Source: Epilithonimonas sp042695135 (lineage in GTDB: Bacteria; Bacteroidota; Bacteroidia; Flavobacteriales; Weeksellaceae). From it: a stretch of 64,000 bases of DNA. The translations under genes were made by a program, and so were the position numbers. Below the pieces are notes generated by a model. The model did no database searches. It had not been told where the DNA came from and worked only from the letters and a program-made list of their open reading frames with translations. Positions 17,363 through 27,200 of the stretch are shown here, one piece after another. The stretch's first letter is position 1. Every line of letters begins with the position of its first letter. Location: positions 1,488,001 to 1,552,000 of the forward strand of contig NZ_CP170547.1 in NCBI RefSeq assembly GCF_042695135.1, given 5' to 3'.

Positions 17363-18172
17363 ATGATTCAACTCAAAACAATAGAGGAGCTTCGGTTGAT
17401 GAAGCAAAGTGCAAGATTGGTTTCCCAGACTTTGGGAATGTTGGCAAAGGAAATAAAACCGGGAATCAACACTTTATCTCTTGACAAATTAGCACACGAA
17501 TTCATAAAAGATCACGGCGCGGAACCTGCATTTTTAGGTTACGGCGGATTTCCCGCATCGCTCTGCATCTCTCCGAATGATCAGGTTGTTCACGGTTTTC
17601 CAAACGCAGATATTCTGAAGGAAGGTGATGTCTTATCAGTGGATTGCGGCGTTTTCTGGAATGGATTTGTAGGTGATCACGCTTACACTTTTGAAGTTGG
17701 AGAAGTTTCTGCTGAAAACAAAAAATTGCTTAGAGTTGCAAAAGAATCATTGTATAAAGGCATCGAACAGTGTATCAGAGGAAAACGTGTTGGCGATATT
17801 TCCAATGCCATCCAGAAACATTGTGAGAAAGAAGGTTACGGCGTTGTGCGCGAGCTGGTTGGACACGGCGTTGGCAGAAAAATGCACGAGGATCCACAAG
17901 TTCCGAATTATGGAAAGCCGGGAAGCGGAAAAGTCCTGAAAGACGGAATTGCGCTTGCTATCGAACCCATGATCAATCTTGGAACCGAAAAGGTCAAATT
18001 TCATAATGACGGTTGGACGGTAACAACTTTGGACAACAAAACATCTGCACATTTTGAACACGATGTTTGCATCATCAACGGAAAACCGGTTTTACTTTCT
18101 ACTTACGAATATATTTACGACGCTTTAGGAATCAAATCTGATGAGGAAAAAGCTTTTCAGCTGGATTTTTAA
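17363..18172 (+). CDS. map: type I methionine aminopeptidase
   Basis: Removes the N-terminal Met from nascent proteins using a two-metal site. I start at ATG 17363 (MIQLKTIEELRLMKQSARLV), giving 269 residues as usual; an upstream in-frame ATG at 17306 would add a 19-residue repeat-derived tail. Metal ligands are visible in order: VDCGVFWNGFVGDHAYTF (two Asp), HGVGRKMHEDPQVPNYG (His), AIEPMIN (Glu) and AHFEHDV (Glu). The next gene starts three bases after the stop, so the two are probably cotranscribed. Confidence 0.96.
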   Translation: MIQLKTIEELRLMKQSARLVSQTLGMLAKEIKPGINTLSLDKLAHEFIKDHGAEPAFLGYGGFPASLCISPNDQVVHGFPNADILKEGDVLSVDCGVFWNGFVGDHAYTFEVGEVSAENKKLLRVAKESLYKGIEQCIRGKRVGDISNAIQKHCEKEGYGVVRELVGHGVGRKMHEDPQVPNYGKPGSGKVLKDGIALAIEPMINLGTEKVKFHNDGWTVTTLDNKTSAHFEHDVCIINGKPVLLSTYEYIYDALGIKSDEEKAFQLDF

Positions 18173-18175
18173 TTA

Positions 18176-18943
18176 ATGGAAAAATTCGCCAAATTTCTAC
18201 TCAATAAAATCCCAAGACCAATGCTTATTAACTTGAGCATTCTTTTACGTCCGTTGATCGTTTTGTTTTTCAGAGGAGACAATTTTACAGATCCCATTGA
18301 CGGTAAATCTTACCGCAAATTTTTACCTTACGGCTACGGAAAACAACGTTCCAATGCACTTTCTCCCGGAACTTTATCTTTGGAAAGACACCGGCAAATG
18401 TGGCTTTACTTACAAAATGAGACTGATTTTTTCACGTCAAAATTAAAGATCCTTCATATTGCTCCGGAGCAGGATTTTCTCAAACGATTCAAAAAAATGA
18501 ATAATCTGGATTACACATCTGCGGATCTTTTTTCGCCGATTGTTGATGTAAAGGCGGATATTCTGGACTTGCCTTTTGAAGATAATACTTATGATGTCAT
18601 TATCTGCAATCACGTTTTGGAGCATATTGTTGATGACAGGAAAGCAATGTCAGAACTCTACCGAGTTATGAAACCAAAAGGTTGGGGAATCATTCAGGTT
18701 CCGATGAAAAATTCACTTGAAACCACTTACGAAGATTTCACGATCACAGATCCTCAGGAACGACAGAAACACTTTGGACAGTATGATCATGTCCGTTGGT
18801 ATGGAATGGATTATTTTGACCGTTTAAGAAGCGTTGGTTTTGAAGTACAAGCTAATTTCTATTCACAAAAATTCTCTGACGTTGAGATTAAAAGGTTTGG
18901 GCTTAATAAAAATGAGATCCTTCCTGTTGTGAGGAAATATTAA
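18176..18943 (+). CDS. class I SAM-dependent methyltransferase
   Basis: 255 residues with a Methyltransf_11-type core: LKILHIAPEQDFLKRFK (motif I, where the usual GxGxG is degenerate), VDVKADILDLPFEDNTYDVIICNHVLEHI (acidic loop and motif II), and MKPKGWGIIQVP (motif III). The C-terminal part ends with YGMDYFDRLRSVGFEV. It starts three bases after the map stop and appears to share its transcript. The substrate is unknown. The degenerate motif I is noteworthy but common in Bacteroidota relatives I can recall. Confidence 0.85.
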   Translation: MEKFAKFLLNKIPRPMLINLSILLRPLIVLFFRGDNFTDPIDGKSYRKFLPYGYGKQRSNALSPGTLSLERHRQMWLYLQNETDFFTSKLKILHIAPEQDFLKRFKKMNNLDYTSADLFSPIVDVKADILDLPFEDNTYDVIICNHVLEHIVDDRKAMSELYRVMKPKGWGIIQVPMKNSLETTYEDFTITDPQERQKHFGQYDHVRWYGMDYFDRLRSVGFEVQANFYSQKFSDVEIKRFGLNKNEILPVVRKY

Positions 18944-19603
18944 AGTCGCTTAGCAGCAATGTATTTTAAATAGAATTCAAGGTAGTTTTTGACCATTATT
19001 TCTTAGTCTCATAATAAAACTAAAATACTGTCTTCCATTTTTCTGGTCTAATCCAATTTCGATTTTTAATAATTTATCCAATCCAAAATTATTTAGTTAT
19101 ATTTTATTGACTTGTGATAATTACAAATAGGTAAAAAGTCTTGCATATATGCAAGACTTTTTTATTTAGAATTTGGAATACAATTTTATTATTTAATAGA
19201 AAAGATTAGAAGATAAAAATAGTTAATTAAAAAATTAAATTTTATCTATAATTATATGATTATGAGTCTTTTATGTATGAGAATTATATTCAACTAATTC
19301 GCAAAATGTAAAGTGTTTTATTTTGACTAGGTTCGATTTATAGATAGTTTTGGCTCTTGCTAACAGGAATTTAAAGGTTAAAATTTTCAACGGAAATTAT
19401 TCTTAATAAATGAGAAATAAAAGCCATTGATGTTTTTTAAAGTAGTCAGTTGAAAAAATCTGAGTTTGAAGGCTGCTTAAGATAAGAAAATGAAGGATGC
19501 AACTGAAAAAAAACACATTATTATGGAAAATAACACTTAACAGATAAAAAATAGATATTAATGCTAAATATTAATATACAAATACTACTTAAAACACAAG
19601 CAA
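18944..19603. other. 660-base AT-rich gap
   Basis: I see no gene here. The only clear structure is the hairpin terminator at 19133-19163. The rest is very AT-rich and may hold the promoter of the 19604-22583 gene cluster, though no TAnnTTTG box stands out near the start. Confidence 0.6.
19133..19163 (+). terminator. rho-independent terminator
   Basis: AAAAAGTCTTGCATATATGC followed by AAGACTTTTTT forms an 11-13 bp near-perfect hairpin with a T run. It is 190 bases past the methyltransferase gene, the nearest upstream gene on this strand. Confidence 0.85.
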
Positions 19604-19960
19604 ATGAAAAAACAACTACTTACATTTTCAATATTTTTAATAGGAATAAGTATATCTGCACAGGTCAAAATTACTAAAAGTCCTTTAACAGCGGATACGA
19701 TTGATCCGTCTGCGATGCTGGAAGTTGAAAGCACGGATATGGGTACGCTTATACCACGGCTTACAACCAGTGAGAGAGATTTAATTTCATCTCCGTCCAA
19801 TGGTCTTTTGATCTTTAATAAAGATACAGGATGTTTAAACCAATATCATGACGGTTCGGGCAATTTGAACATTGCCGGCTGGAATGCTATCTGTGGAACG
19901 CTTTCTACAGCATTGTTAAATAAAAAAATACAATATGAAATTTTAACAATTCAAAATTAG
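19604..19960 (+). CDS. short secreted protein, head-domain paralog 1 of 3
   Basis: 118 residues with a signal peptide (1-20, ISISAQ). The rest matches the N-terminal module of the next two genes: AMLEVESTDMGTLIPRLTTSERDLISSPSNGLLIFNKDTGCLNQY. It stops after that module (LSTALLNKKIQYEILTIQN) with no Ig-like or C-terminal domain. The next gene begins 4 bases after the stop, so no remnant of a longer version remains. It may be a deletion product or a natural short form. The LEV-ST-KG-L-PRL-T-R pattern occurs in many Bacteroidota surface and tail-fibre-like proteins. Function unknown. Confidence 0.75.
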   Translation: MKKQLLTFSIFLIGISISAQVKITKSPLTADTIDPSAMLEVESTDMGTLIPRLTTSERDLISSPSNGLLIFNKDTGCLNQYHDGSGNLNIAGWNAICGTLSTALLNKKIQYEILTIQN

Positions 19961-19964
19961 TAAA

Positions 19965-21269
19965 ATGATAAAAAAGAATAAGTTATATTTTATAGTCTGT
20001 ATTTTAAGCTTCATAGTTTCTGTAAATGGACAGATTAAAATTTCCAATATGCCTGAGGGTAATGCTGTTATTGACAATACTGCAATTTTGGAAGTACAGA
20101 GTTCTGCTAAAGGTGTTTTATTACCAAGATTAACGACAGCACAACGGAATCTGATTACCACTCCTCCGAATGGCTTGATAATCTATAACACTTCTATAGG
20201 CTGTTACGAATTTTATACTACCGGCGGTACTAAAAATACCACTGCAAACAGGTGGTATTCTGTATGTACAGGTACAGTTTGTGCGGTACCTACAATTACC
20301 GCGGGGACATTCTCAACATATTGTAATGCAACACAGCAAGTGCTAAGTGTTACTGCCACAGGAACAGGGCTTACTTACCAATGGCAGAGGAATGGTACCG
20401 CTATTCCCGGCGCCACCGCCAATACTTACACAGCTACACAGGAAGGGAGTTATAATGTAGTAATCAATGGGCAGTGCGGAACTACGAGTTCTAACTTGGC
20501 AGTGTTTAACAAACCTACTTATTTTCCTACACCACCTACCACTCAGAATGTGAATGTAGAATCCCAACCAGAAACTACTTTTTCTGCAGTATCAGCTGGA
20601 GGCGGTGGAGGAACAGTGACATATAAATGGCAAATCAGCCGTAACAGTGGCAGTACCTGGACAGATATAACCGATGGTGAAAGTAGTACTGATAACTATA
20701 TGATATTTTCTAACTCGGGAACTCAAAATCTGACAGTTAAATGGCCGACAACTCTATTGTCTCCTGCAAGACAATTTAGACTGGCAGTGACAACTAGTGT
20801 TGCATGTGGGACTAACCCGGCCTATAGCACTGCTGCTACTTTAAATACTTCTCCTTCACCCGCATATCTTTTTAATGATATTTTTTGTGCCGGTTTACCT
20901 GCAGGATGGGTTGCTACAGGGACTACAAGCCAGGCAACAGGTGTTCCGTGTGGTAGAATTTTAAATCCTGGTGATGTTGCAGGAAGTTCGGGTGGCGGCG
21001 TCAACAGAACATTTGCTACAACGCCCGGTCAACAATATACTTTTGTTGCAAGGATATTAAATAGCGGGTCTGCTGCGTCTTCACAACATCTGAATGTTTA
21101 TGATAACGGAACTAATACTCTTTTAGGGCAGGCAGATAATTTTGGAAATAATCTAACTTCAGTCACATTTACTGCTACAAGTACTACCACACGTTTCGAG
21201 ATTTTAGATTACGGAGCAACATTTGAGTCGGATGGATACGTATATATGGCAAGAGCATTTTCTAATTAA
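19965..21269 (+). CDS. secreted Ig-like protein, paralog 2 of 3
   Basis: 434 residues. The signal peptide (1-23, SFIVSVNGQ) is followed by the head module (ILEVQSSAKGVLLPRLTTAQRNLITTPPNGLIIYN), a short Cys-containing Ig-like unit (LTYQWQRNGTAIPGATANTYTATQEGSYNV), a second Ig-like unit (VTYKWQISRNSGSTWTDITDG), and a C-terminal beta domain ending TSTTTRFEILDYGATFESDGYVYMARAFSN. No type IX sorting signal is seen. It is cotranscribed with its neighbours by spacing. The architecture suggests a surface or extracellular binding protein; ligand unknown. Confidence 0.82.
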   Translation: MIKKNKLYFIVCILSFIVSVNGQIKISNMPEGNAVIDNTAILEVQSSAKGVLLPRLTTAQRNLITTPPNGLIIYNTSIGCYEFYTTGGTKNTTANRWYSVCTGTVCAVPTITAGTFSTYCNATQQVLSVTATGTGLTYQWQRNGTAIPGATANTYTATQEGSYNVVINGQCGTTSSNLAVFNKPTYFPTPPTTQNVNVESQPETTFSAVSAGGGGGTVTYKWQISRNSGSTWTDITDGESSTDNYMIFSNSGTQNLTVKWPTTLLSPARQFRLAVTTSVACGTNPAYSTAATLNTSPSPAYLFNDIFCAGLPAGWVATGTTSQATGVPCGRILNPGDVAGSSGGGVNRTFATTPGQQYTFVARILNSGSAASSQHLNVYDNGTNTLLGQADNFGNNLTSVTFTATSTTTRFEILDYGATFESDGYVYMARAFSN

Positions 21270-21290
21270 TTAACTATTAATATTTTATAA

Positions 21291-22583
21291 ATGAAAAAAT
21301 ATCTTTTAAGAACAGTTTATTTAATTATTTTTAGTATTAGTTTTATTACTTATGCGCAGGTAGTTAAAATTGGGAATAATCCGACAACAATAAATGGTAA
21401 GGCAATTCTGGAAGTAGAAAGTACAAATAAAGGGGTATTGGTACCTAGATTATCTACTTCGGAGCGTAATGCTATATCTTCTCCGGCAAATGGACTTTTA
21501 ATATTTAATAAATCGATAGGATGCTTTGAGTTTCGTGCAGCAGCAGGAACTACAAATACTGCGGATGCATGGTATTCTGCATGTACTGGAGCAGCATGTA
21601 CTGCTGTTGCAATTACGGGACAGCCTGTTGGTGGAGGAACTACTTGTTCTCCAACCCCAATGTCTGTTACAGCTACAGGAACCATATCGGGTTATCAATG
21701 GCAAAAGGATAATGTAGATATCCCAGGGGCTACCAATGCGACTTATACGCCGTCGGTAACTGGCTCGTACAGAGTTTTTGTTATTGGGTTATGCGGTAGT
21801 GCAACTTCTAATGCGGCTGCAATTACTGTTAGTTCGGCTCCAACAATAACTCAGAATCCTTCTGATGTTACTATAAATGTTGAAAATGAAACAGCTACTT
21901 TTACTGGTGCGGCTACTGGCTCTGGAACATTATCTTATCAATGGGAGATTTCTAGGAACTCTGGTGCATCTTGGAGTAATGTGAGCGACGGTTGGGGTTA
22001 TGGAGCAAACAATGAGATAGATCATGCTATGGTGCTTTCAGGGTCTACGACACCATCCCTTACAATCAAATGGATAACAACTGGGGAAGACGGAAGGATG
22101 TTTAGACTTAAGGTTACCAGTACTTCCACGTGTACACCAAATCCAGTTTATACGACTCCTGCAACCTTGCATACAACCAATTCGCCTACCTATATTGTTA
22201 ATAGTAATCTATGTGGAGGTTTATCTGGCTGGAGCTCTACAGGACCTGTAAGTGGTTCTACAGGTAATCCTTGCGGAATGTATCTGAATCCAACTAATAG
22301 TTCTTCAGGAGGGGTTGTATATAGAGATGTAACAACTGTTATCGGGCAAAGCTATACTTTTTCCACAAGAATATTGGTTTCAGGCTTCGCTAGAGCTGTT
22401 AGTGTAAGAGCGTATAATGGTGCTACTATAATAGCAAACGGAACTAATACCGGAGACAGCCTTACCCAGATTACTTTTACAGCAACAAGTACAACTACGC
22501 GACTTAGGATTGCAGACGATTTGGGTTCCAGTACTAATGCATTTGATGCAATAGTTTTTGTAGCCAGATTTTTCCAGAATTAA
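21291..22583 (+). CDS. secreted Ig-like protein, paralog 3 of 3
   Basis: 430 residues with the same order as the previous gene: signal peptide (1-22, FITYAQ), head module (ILEVESTNKGVLVPRLSTSERNAISSPANGLLIFN), Ig-like units (ISGYQWQKDNVDIPGATNATYTPSVTGSYRV; LSYQWEISRNSGASWSNVSDG), and a C-terminal domain ending TSTTTRLRIADD...VFVARFFQN. Pairs of paralog motifs match closely, so this is a tandem duplication. A terminator follows directly. Confidence 0.82.
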   Translation: MKKYLLRTVYLIIFSISFITYAQVVKIGNNPTTINGKAILEVESTNKGVLVPRLSTSERNAISSPANGLLIFNKSIGCFEFRAAAGTTNTADAWYSACTGAACTAVAITGQPVGGGTTCSPTPMSVTATGTISGYQWQKDNVDIPGATNATYTPSVTGSYRVFVIGLCGSATSNAAAITVSSAPTITQNPSDVTINVENETATFTGAATGSGTLSYQWEISRNSGASWSNVSDGWGYGANNEIDHAMVLSGSTTPSLTIKWITTGEDGRMFRLKVTSTSTCTPNPVYTTPATLHTTNSPTYIVNSNLCGGLSGWSSTGPVSGSTGNPCGMYLNPTNSSSGGVVYRDVTTVIGQSYTFSTRILVSGFARAVSVRAYNGATIIANGTNTGDSLTQITFTATSTTTRLRIADDLGSSTNAFDAIVFVARFFQN

Positions 22584-22626
22584 TTTTATATGAGCATATA
22601 ATTGAAATTTTCGGATTTAAAAATTA

Positions 22627-22661
22627 AAAAAACAGGTAGGAATGATTCTACCTGTTTTTTT
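22627..22661 (+). terminator. rho-independent terminator of the paralog cluster
   Basis: Stem AACAGGTAG / CTACCTGTT with an 8-base loop and seven T, 45 bases past the stop at 22583. Confidence 0.88.
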
Positions 22662-22796
22662 ATTTATTAATATTAATCAAAAAATATTTTATTGGTTTTT
22701 CATCAAGAGGAAGTGTAATTTCTATAAATAGTGATGCTAAAAATATTACATAAGATAAGTTTATTTTATGACAAGCGCAAAAACTAAGCTGGTGTT

Positions 22797-22819
22797 TCAA
22801 ACATTTGTTTGATAACATT
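22797..22819. promoter_or_regulatory. candidate operator 1 of the RND efflux operon
   Basis: TCAAACATTTGTTTGA (22797-22812) is a palindrome with 7-bp arms. Its right part, TTTGTTTGATAACAT, recurs with one change at 22953-22967 on the other side of the -7 box. A TetR-like repressor site is possible; no regulator gene is adjacent. Confidence 0.45.
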
Positions 22820-22885
22820 GTGTTAAATATTCATTAAAATTATTTTTTAACTTATTGTAAGCCAGTAATAATAGTTTTTGTGCAT

Positions 22886-22893
22886 TATATTTG
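22886..22893 (+). promoter_or_regulatory. candidate -7 box of the RND efflux operon
   Basis: TATATTTG, a full match to TAnnTTTG, 93 bases upstream of the adaptor ATG at 22987. This implies a long 5' untranslated region that contains the second operator-like repeat. Confidence 0.45.
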
Positions 22894-22952
22894 ATAGATA
22901 TTATTATTAAATACATAACGTATAATTTGTATTTAATCAATAAATTTGAACG

Positions 22953-22967
22953 TTTGTTTGAAAACAT
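22953..22967. promoter_or_regulatory. candidate operator 2 of the RND efflux operon
   Basis: TTTGTTTGAAAACAT matches 14 of 15 bases of the site at 22805-22819. It lies between the -7 box and the start codon. Confidence 0.4.
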
Positions 22968-22986
22968 ATCTAAAAAATTAGTATTT

Positions 22987-24135
22987 ATGAGGAATATCGC
23001 GCTTAGCTTTTTTGTTGTTTTAGGTCTTTTTACATCATGTTCCAAGTCAGAAAATAAGGACGATAAAAAAGAATTACCGCCTCAACCGTATCAATATATC
23101 GTTGCAAAAAGTGGTCCTGCTGAAAATTTGACACAATATCCTGCCAGACTGGAAGGTATAGAAAATGTGGAAATCCGTCCAAAAATTGATGGTTTCGTGG
23201 AAAAAATCTACATCGATGAAGGCAGCCAGGTCAGCAAAGGACAATTACTTTTCCTCATCAGAAATCCACAGTACGAGCAATCCGTTTTGGCAGCCCAGGC
23301 AACCGTAAACAGCGCAAGAGCAGCCGTTGCAACTGCCCAAATGCAAGTCACAAAAACCAAACCTTTGGTTGATAAAAAAATCATCTCTGCTTATGAACTT
23401 CAAGCGGCGGAATTAGCGCTGAAATCTGCAAAAGCTTCTTTAGCAGAAACGCAGGCCCAATTAACCAATGCGCAAGTTAATCAAGGTTATACCAAATTAT
23501 ACAGCCCGGTAAGTGGTGTTGTAGGAACCTTGCCTTACAAAGCAGGAAGTTACATCAGTACAAGCACAGCGCAGCCATTGACTACCGTTTCTAATGTTTC
23601 AAAGATATTCGCTTATTTTTCAATTAATGAAAAACAACAACTGGAATTTTTCAAACATGCAAAAGGTGCAACAATAAAAGAAAAATTAAAAAATTCACCT
23701 TTGGTAGATCTTGTTCTTTCCGACGGCAGCAAATATGAAGAGAAAGGAAAAATAGAATCAATCAGTGGTTTGGTAGATCCCAACACAGGCTCATTCTCAA
23801 TGCGTGCAACGTTCCCGAATCCAAAAGGACTTATCAGAAGTGGTTACAGCGCAACCGTTCAGTTACCGAACAATCTCGAAAACGTGATCATCATTCCTCA
23901 GTCAGCAACTTACGAGCTTCAGGGCAAAGTTCTGGTGTACCTGATCGGTGCAGATAACAAGGTGAAATCTACAGAAGTTAAAGTTGAAGATATGCCGGAA
24001 GGTTTGACATACGCAGTGACTTCCGGATTGAAGCAAGGTGATAAAGTGGTTGTAGAAGGTATTGGACTTCTAAAGGATGATACTCAGGTTGTACCAAAAG
24101 AAACTACGTTACAAAGCGTGATCACAAAAAAATAA
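22987..24135 (+). CDS. RND efflux periplasmic adaptor (membrane fusion protein)
   Basis: Links the inner-membrane pump to the outer-membrane channel. I start at ATG 22987 (MRNIALSFFVVLGLFTSC), giving 382 residues with a lipoprotein signal and lipid-anchored Cys18; an open frame extends upstream only from a TTG over the promoter. The MexA/AcrA order is visible: lipoyl half (VEIRPKIDGFVEKIYIDEGSQVSKGQ), alpha-hairpin coiled coil rich in Ala/Gln (about 75-130), second lipoyl half (LYSPVSGVVGTLPYKAGSYIS), and the beta-barrel. First gene of a three-gene operon. Confidence 0.95.
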   Translation: MRNIALSFFVVLGLFTSCSKSENKDDKKELPPQPYQYIVAKSGPAENLTQYPARLEGIENVEIRPKIDGFVEKIYIDEGSQVSKGQLLFLIRNPQYEQSVLAAQATVNSARAAVATAQMQVTKTKPLVDKKIISAYELQAAELALKSAKASLAETQAQLTNAQVNQGYTKLYSPVSGVVGTLPYKAGSYISTSTAQPLTTVSNVSKIFAYFSINEKQQLEFFKHAKGATIKEKLKNSPLVDLVLSDGSKYEEKGKIESISGLVDPNTGSFSMRATFPNPKGLIRSGYSATVQLPNNLENVIIIPQSATYELQGKVLVYLIGADNKVKSTEVKVEDMPEGLTYAVTSGLKQGDKVVVEGIGLLKDDTQVVPKETTLQSVITKK

Positions 24136-24229
24136 TATCAGTCGTATTAATAAATGGAAAAGTGAACGAGATCAGTTTTTAAATATTAGAAATTTTTTTT
24201 CTTCATCTTTCCTCTCTTAGTCTAATTAT

Positions 24230-27200
24230 ATGTTTAAAAAATTTATAGAACGTCCGGTATTATCCACCGTAATTTCCATCATCATTGTGATCCTTGGTGT
24301 TTTGGGAATTGTGACCTTACCGATTTCACAATATCCGGATATTGCCCCGCCGACAGTAGTTGTAAGCGCAAGTTATCAGGGTGCAAATGCCGATGTAATT
24401 CTTAAAAGTGTTATAGTCCCTTTGGAAGAGCAGATCAATGGGGTAGAAGGGATGACCTATATGACTTCTACTGCAACCAATGACGGTTCCGGGTCTGTGA
24501 CGATTTATTTCAAGCAGGGTGTAAATCCTGATATCGCTGCGGTAAACGTACAGAACAGGGTTTCCAGAGCAACGCCTTTGTTACCTGCTGAAGTTACAAG
24601 AGCCGGAGTTACAACAACCAAAAGGCAAAGTTCAAACGTATTGATATTCTCCCTTTATAGTGAGAATCCCAATTATGATATGACCTTCCTTCAGAATTAT
24701 ACAAACATCAATATCGTTCCTCAGATCAAAAGGGTAACAGGTGTGGGTGATGTGACGGTTTTTGGAGCAAAGGATTACTCGATAAGAATCTGGCTGGATC
24801 CTAATAAAATGGCTTCGTACGGACTAGTTCCTGCTGATATCAATACGGTTTTAGCTGAACAGAATATCGAAGCAGCGCCGGGAAGTTTAGGTGATGAAAG
24901 TGACCAGAGTTTCCGTTATACCTTAAAATATAAAGGAAGGTTGACAGAGATCCCTGAATTTGATAATATCATTATTAAGGCTACAGAGAATGGTCAGACT
25001 TTAAAACTAAAAGATGTCGCAAGAGTAGAACTTGGCGCTCAGGATTACACCGGAAGCAGTTTCACAGATGGACATCCTTCTATTGGTATGGCAGTTGCGC
25101 AGACGGCCGGTTCCAATGCTCAGGATGTTATCAATCAGTCGATTGCAGTTCTTGATAAAGCTCAGGAATCTTTCCCGAAAGGCGTAAGATACGAAGCGCT
25201 TGTAAATGCAAATGACTTTTTGGATGCATCTATTGAAAAAGTAATTCATACTTTATTTGAAGCCTTTATCCTCGTATTCATCGTGGTTTTCTTGTTCCTT
25301 CAGGATTGGCGCTCAACTTTGATTCCGGCAATTTCGGTTCCGGTGGCAATTGTGGGAACATTTTTCTTTCTGAGTATTTTTGGATTTACAATTAATTTAT
25401 TGACGCTTTTCGCATTAATATTAGCGGTAGGAATTGTGGTCGATGATGCAATTGTGGTTGTAGAAGCTGTTCACAGTAAGTTGGAACAAGGTGAGAAATC
25501 TCCGCTTCGGGCTTCCGTAACCGCGATGGATGAGATCAGCGGCGCGATTATCAGTATTACTTTGGTAATGGCTGCGGTTTTTATTCCGGTAAGTTTTATT
25601 TCCGGATCGGCCGGGGTTTTCTATAAGCAGTTTGGTTTAACATTAGCAATATCAATTATATTATCCGCCGTAAATGCTTTGACCCTGAGTCCGGCTTTAT
25701 GTGCGATTTTTCTTAAACCTCATTCCCACGAGGAGCAGAAAAAGAATTTCCTTCAGCGGTTTTTCACCAATTTCAACATCATTTTTGATGCGATGGTTAA
25801 AAAATATACAAGAGGAATTTTATTCTTACTAAGGAAAAAATGGATGGCGTTCGGAGGTCTTGTGATCTTTGCCGGAATTTTTGTCTGGCTGATGAATACT
25901 ACACCGAAATCCTTCGTTCCAAGTGAAGATATGGGAGGTATCTTTATGGATATTTCGCTTCCAATCGGCTCTAATGAAAACCGAACCAAAGAAGTTCTTC
26001 AAAAAGTAGAAGATATCGTAAAAAAACAACCCGAGGTTTTACACATCTTCAAAGTTTCAGGACGCGGAATGGTAAGTGGATCAGGATCCAATAACGGGAT
26101 GCTGATCGTAAAACTGAAAGACTGGAAAGACAGAGGCAAAAAAGGCGAAGATCTGCAATCTTTTGTTGCAAGAATGTACGAGAAAACTGCCGGAATCAAA
26201 GATGCAAAAATGACTTTCTTCGGAAGACCTACTTTGCAGGGATTTGGTAATGCTGCAGGTTTTGAGATGCAGATTCAGGATCAGAAAGGCGGAAGCATCG
26301 CTGATCTTACAAAAGTGACAAATAATTTCATCGATAAAATGAATCAGCAGCCGGATATCCAAAGAACATTTACGTCCTTCAACCCGAACTATCCTCAATA
26401 TATGATTGATATTGATATTCCGACGGCTAAAGCTGCAGGTTTCTCTGTATCAGATATTTTGGGAACAATGCAGGGGTATTACGGTGGCGTATATTCTTCT
26501 AATGTCAATTTGTTCGGGAAACAATATCGTGTGATTTATCAGGCGCCTTTTGAAGACCGGGAAAATGTTGAAAGCTTTAATATGATTCAGGTCAGGAATA
26601 GCAATGGTGAAATGGCACCTTTGAGCAGATTCATCACAGCAAAGCGAGTTTACGGACCGCAAGCTGTAGGGCGTTTCAACTTATTTACTGCGATTTCTAT
26701 CAACGGAACACCTAACCCTGGTTTCTCTTCCGGAGATGCAATTAATACAGTAGAAAAAGTAGCAAAAGAAACACTTCCTCAAGGTTATGGATATGAGTTT
26801 TCCGGATTGACGAGGGAAGAAGTTACAGCGGGTGGACAGACTGTTTACATCTTTATTTTATGTTGTGTATTCGTTTATTTTCTATTGGCAGCGCAGTATG
26901 AAAGTTACATTTTACCATTTGCAGTTATGTTGTCATTACCTGTTGGTTTGGCTGGTGTGATGATGTTCAGTAGCTGGATCGGAGGTTCCAACAATATTTA
27001 TACTCAGATTTCCCTCATTATGTTGATTGGACTCTTAGCAAAGAATGCAATTTTGATTGTAGAATTTGCGTTGGATGCAAGAAAGAAAGGCTATACAATT
27101 GCTCATGCTGCTATCAGTGGTGCAAAACAAAGGCTTCGTCCGATTTTGATGACCTCTTTTGCTTTTATTTTCGGATTGATTCCATTAGCGATTTCTACTG

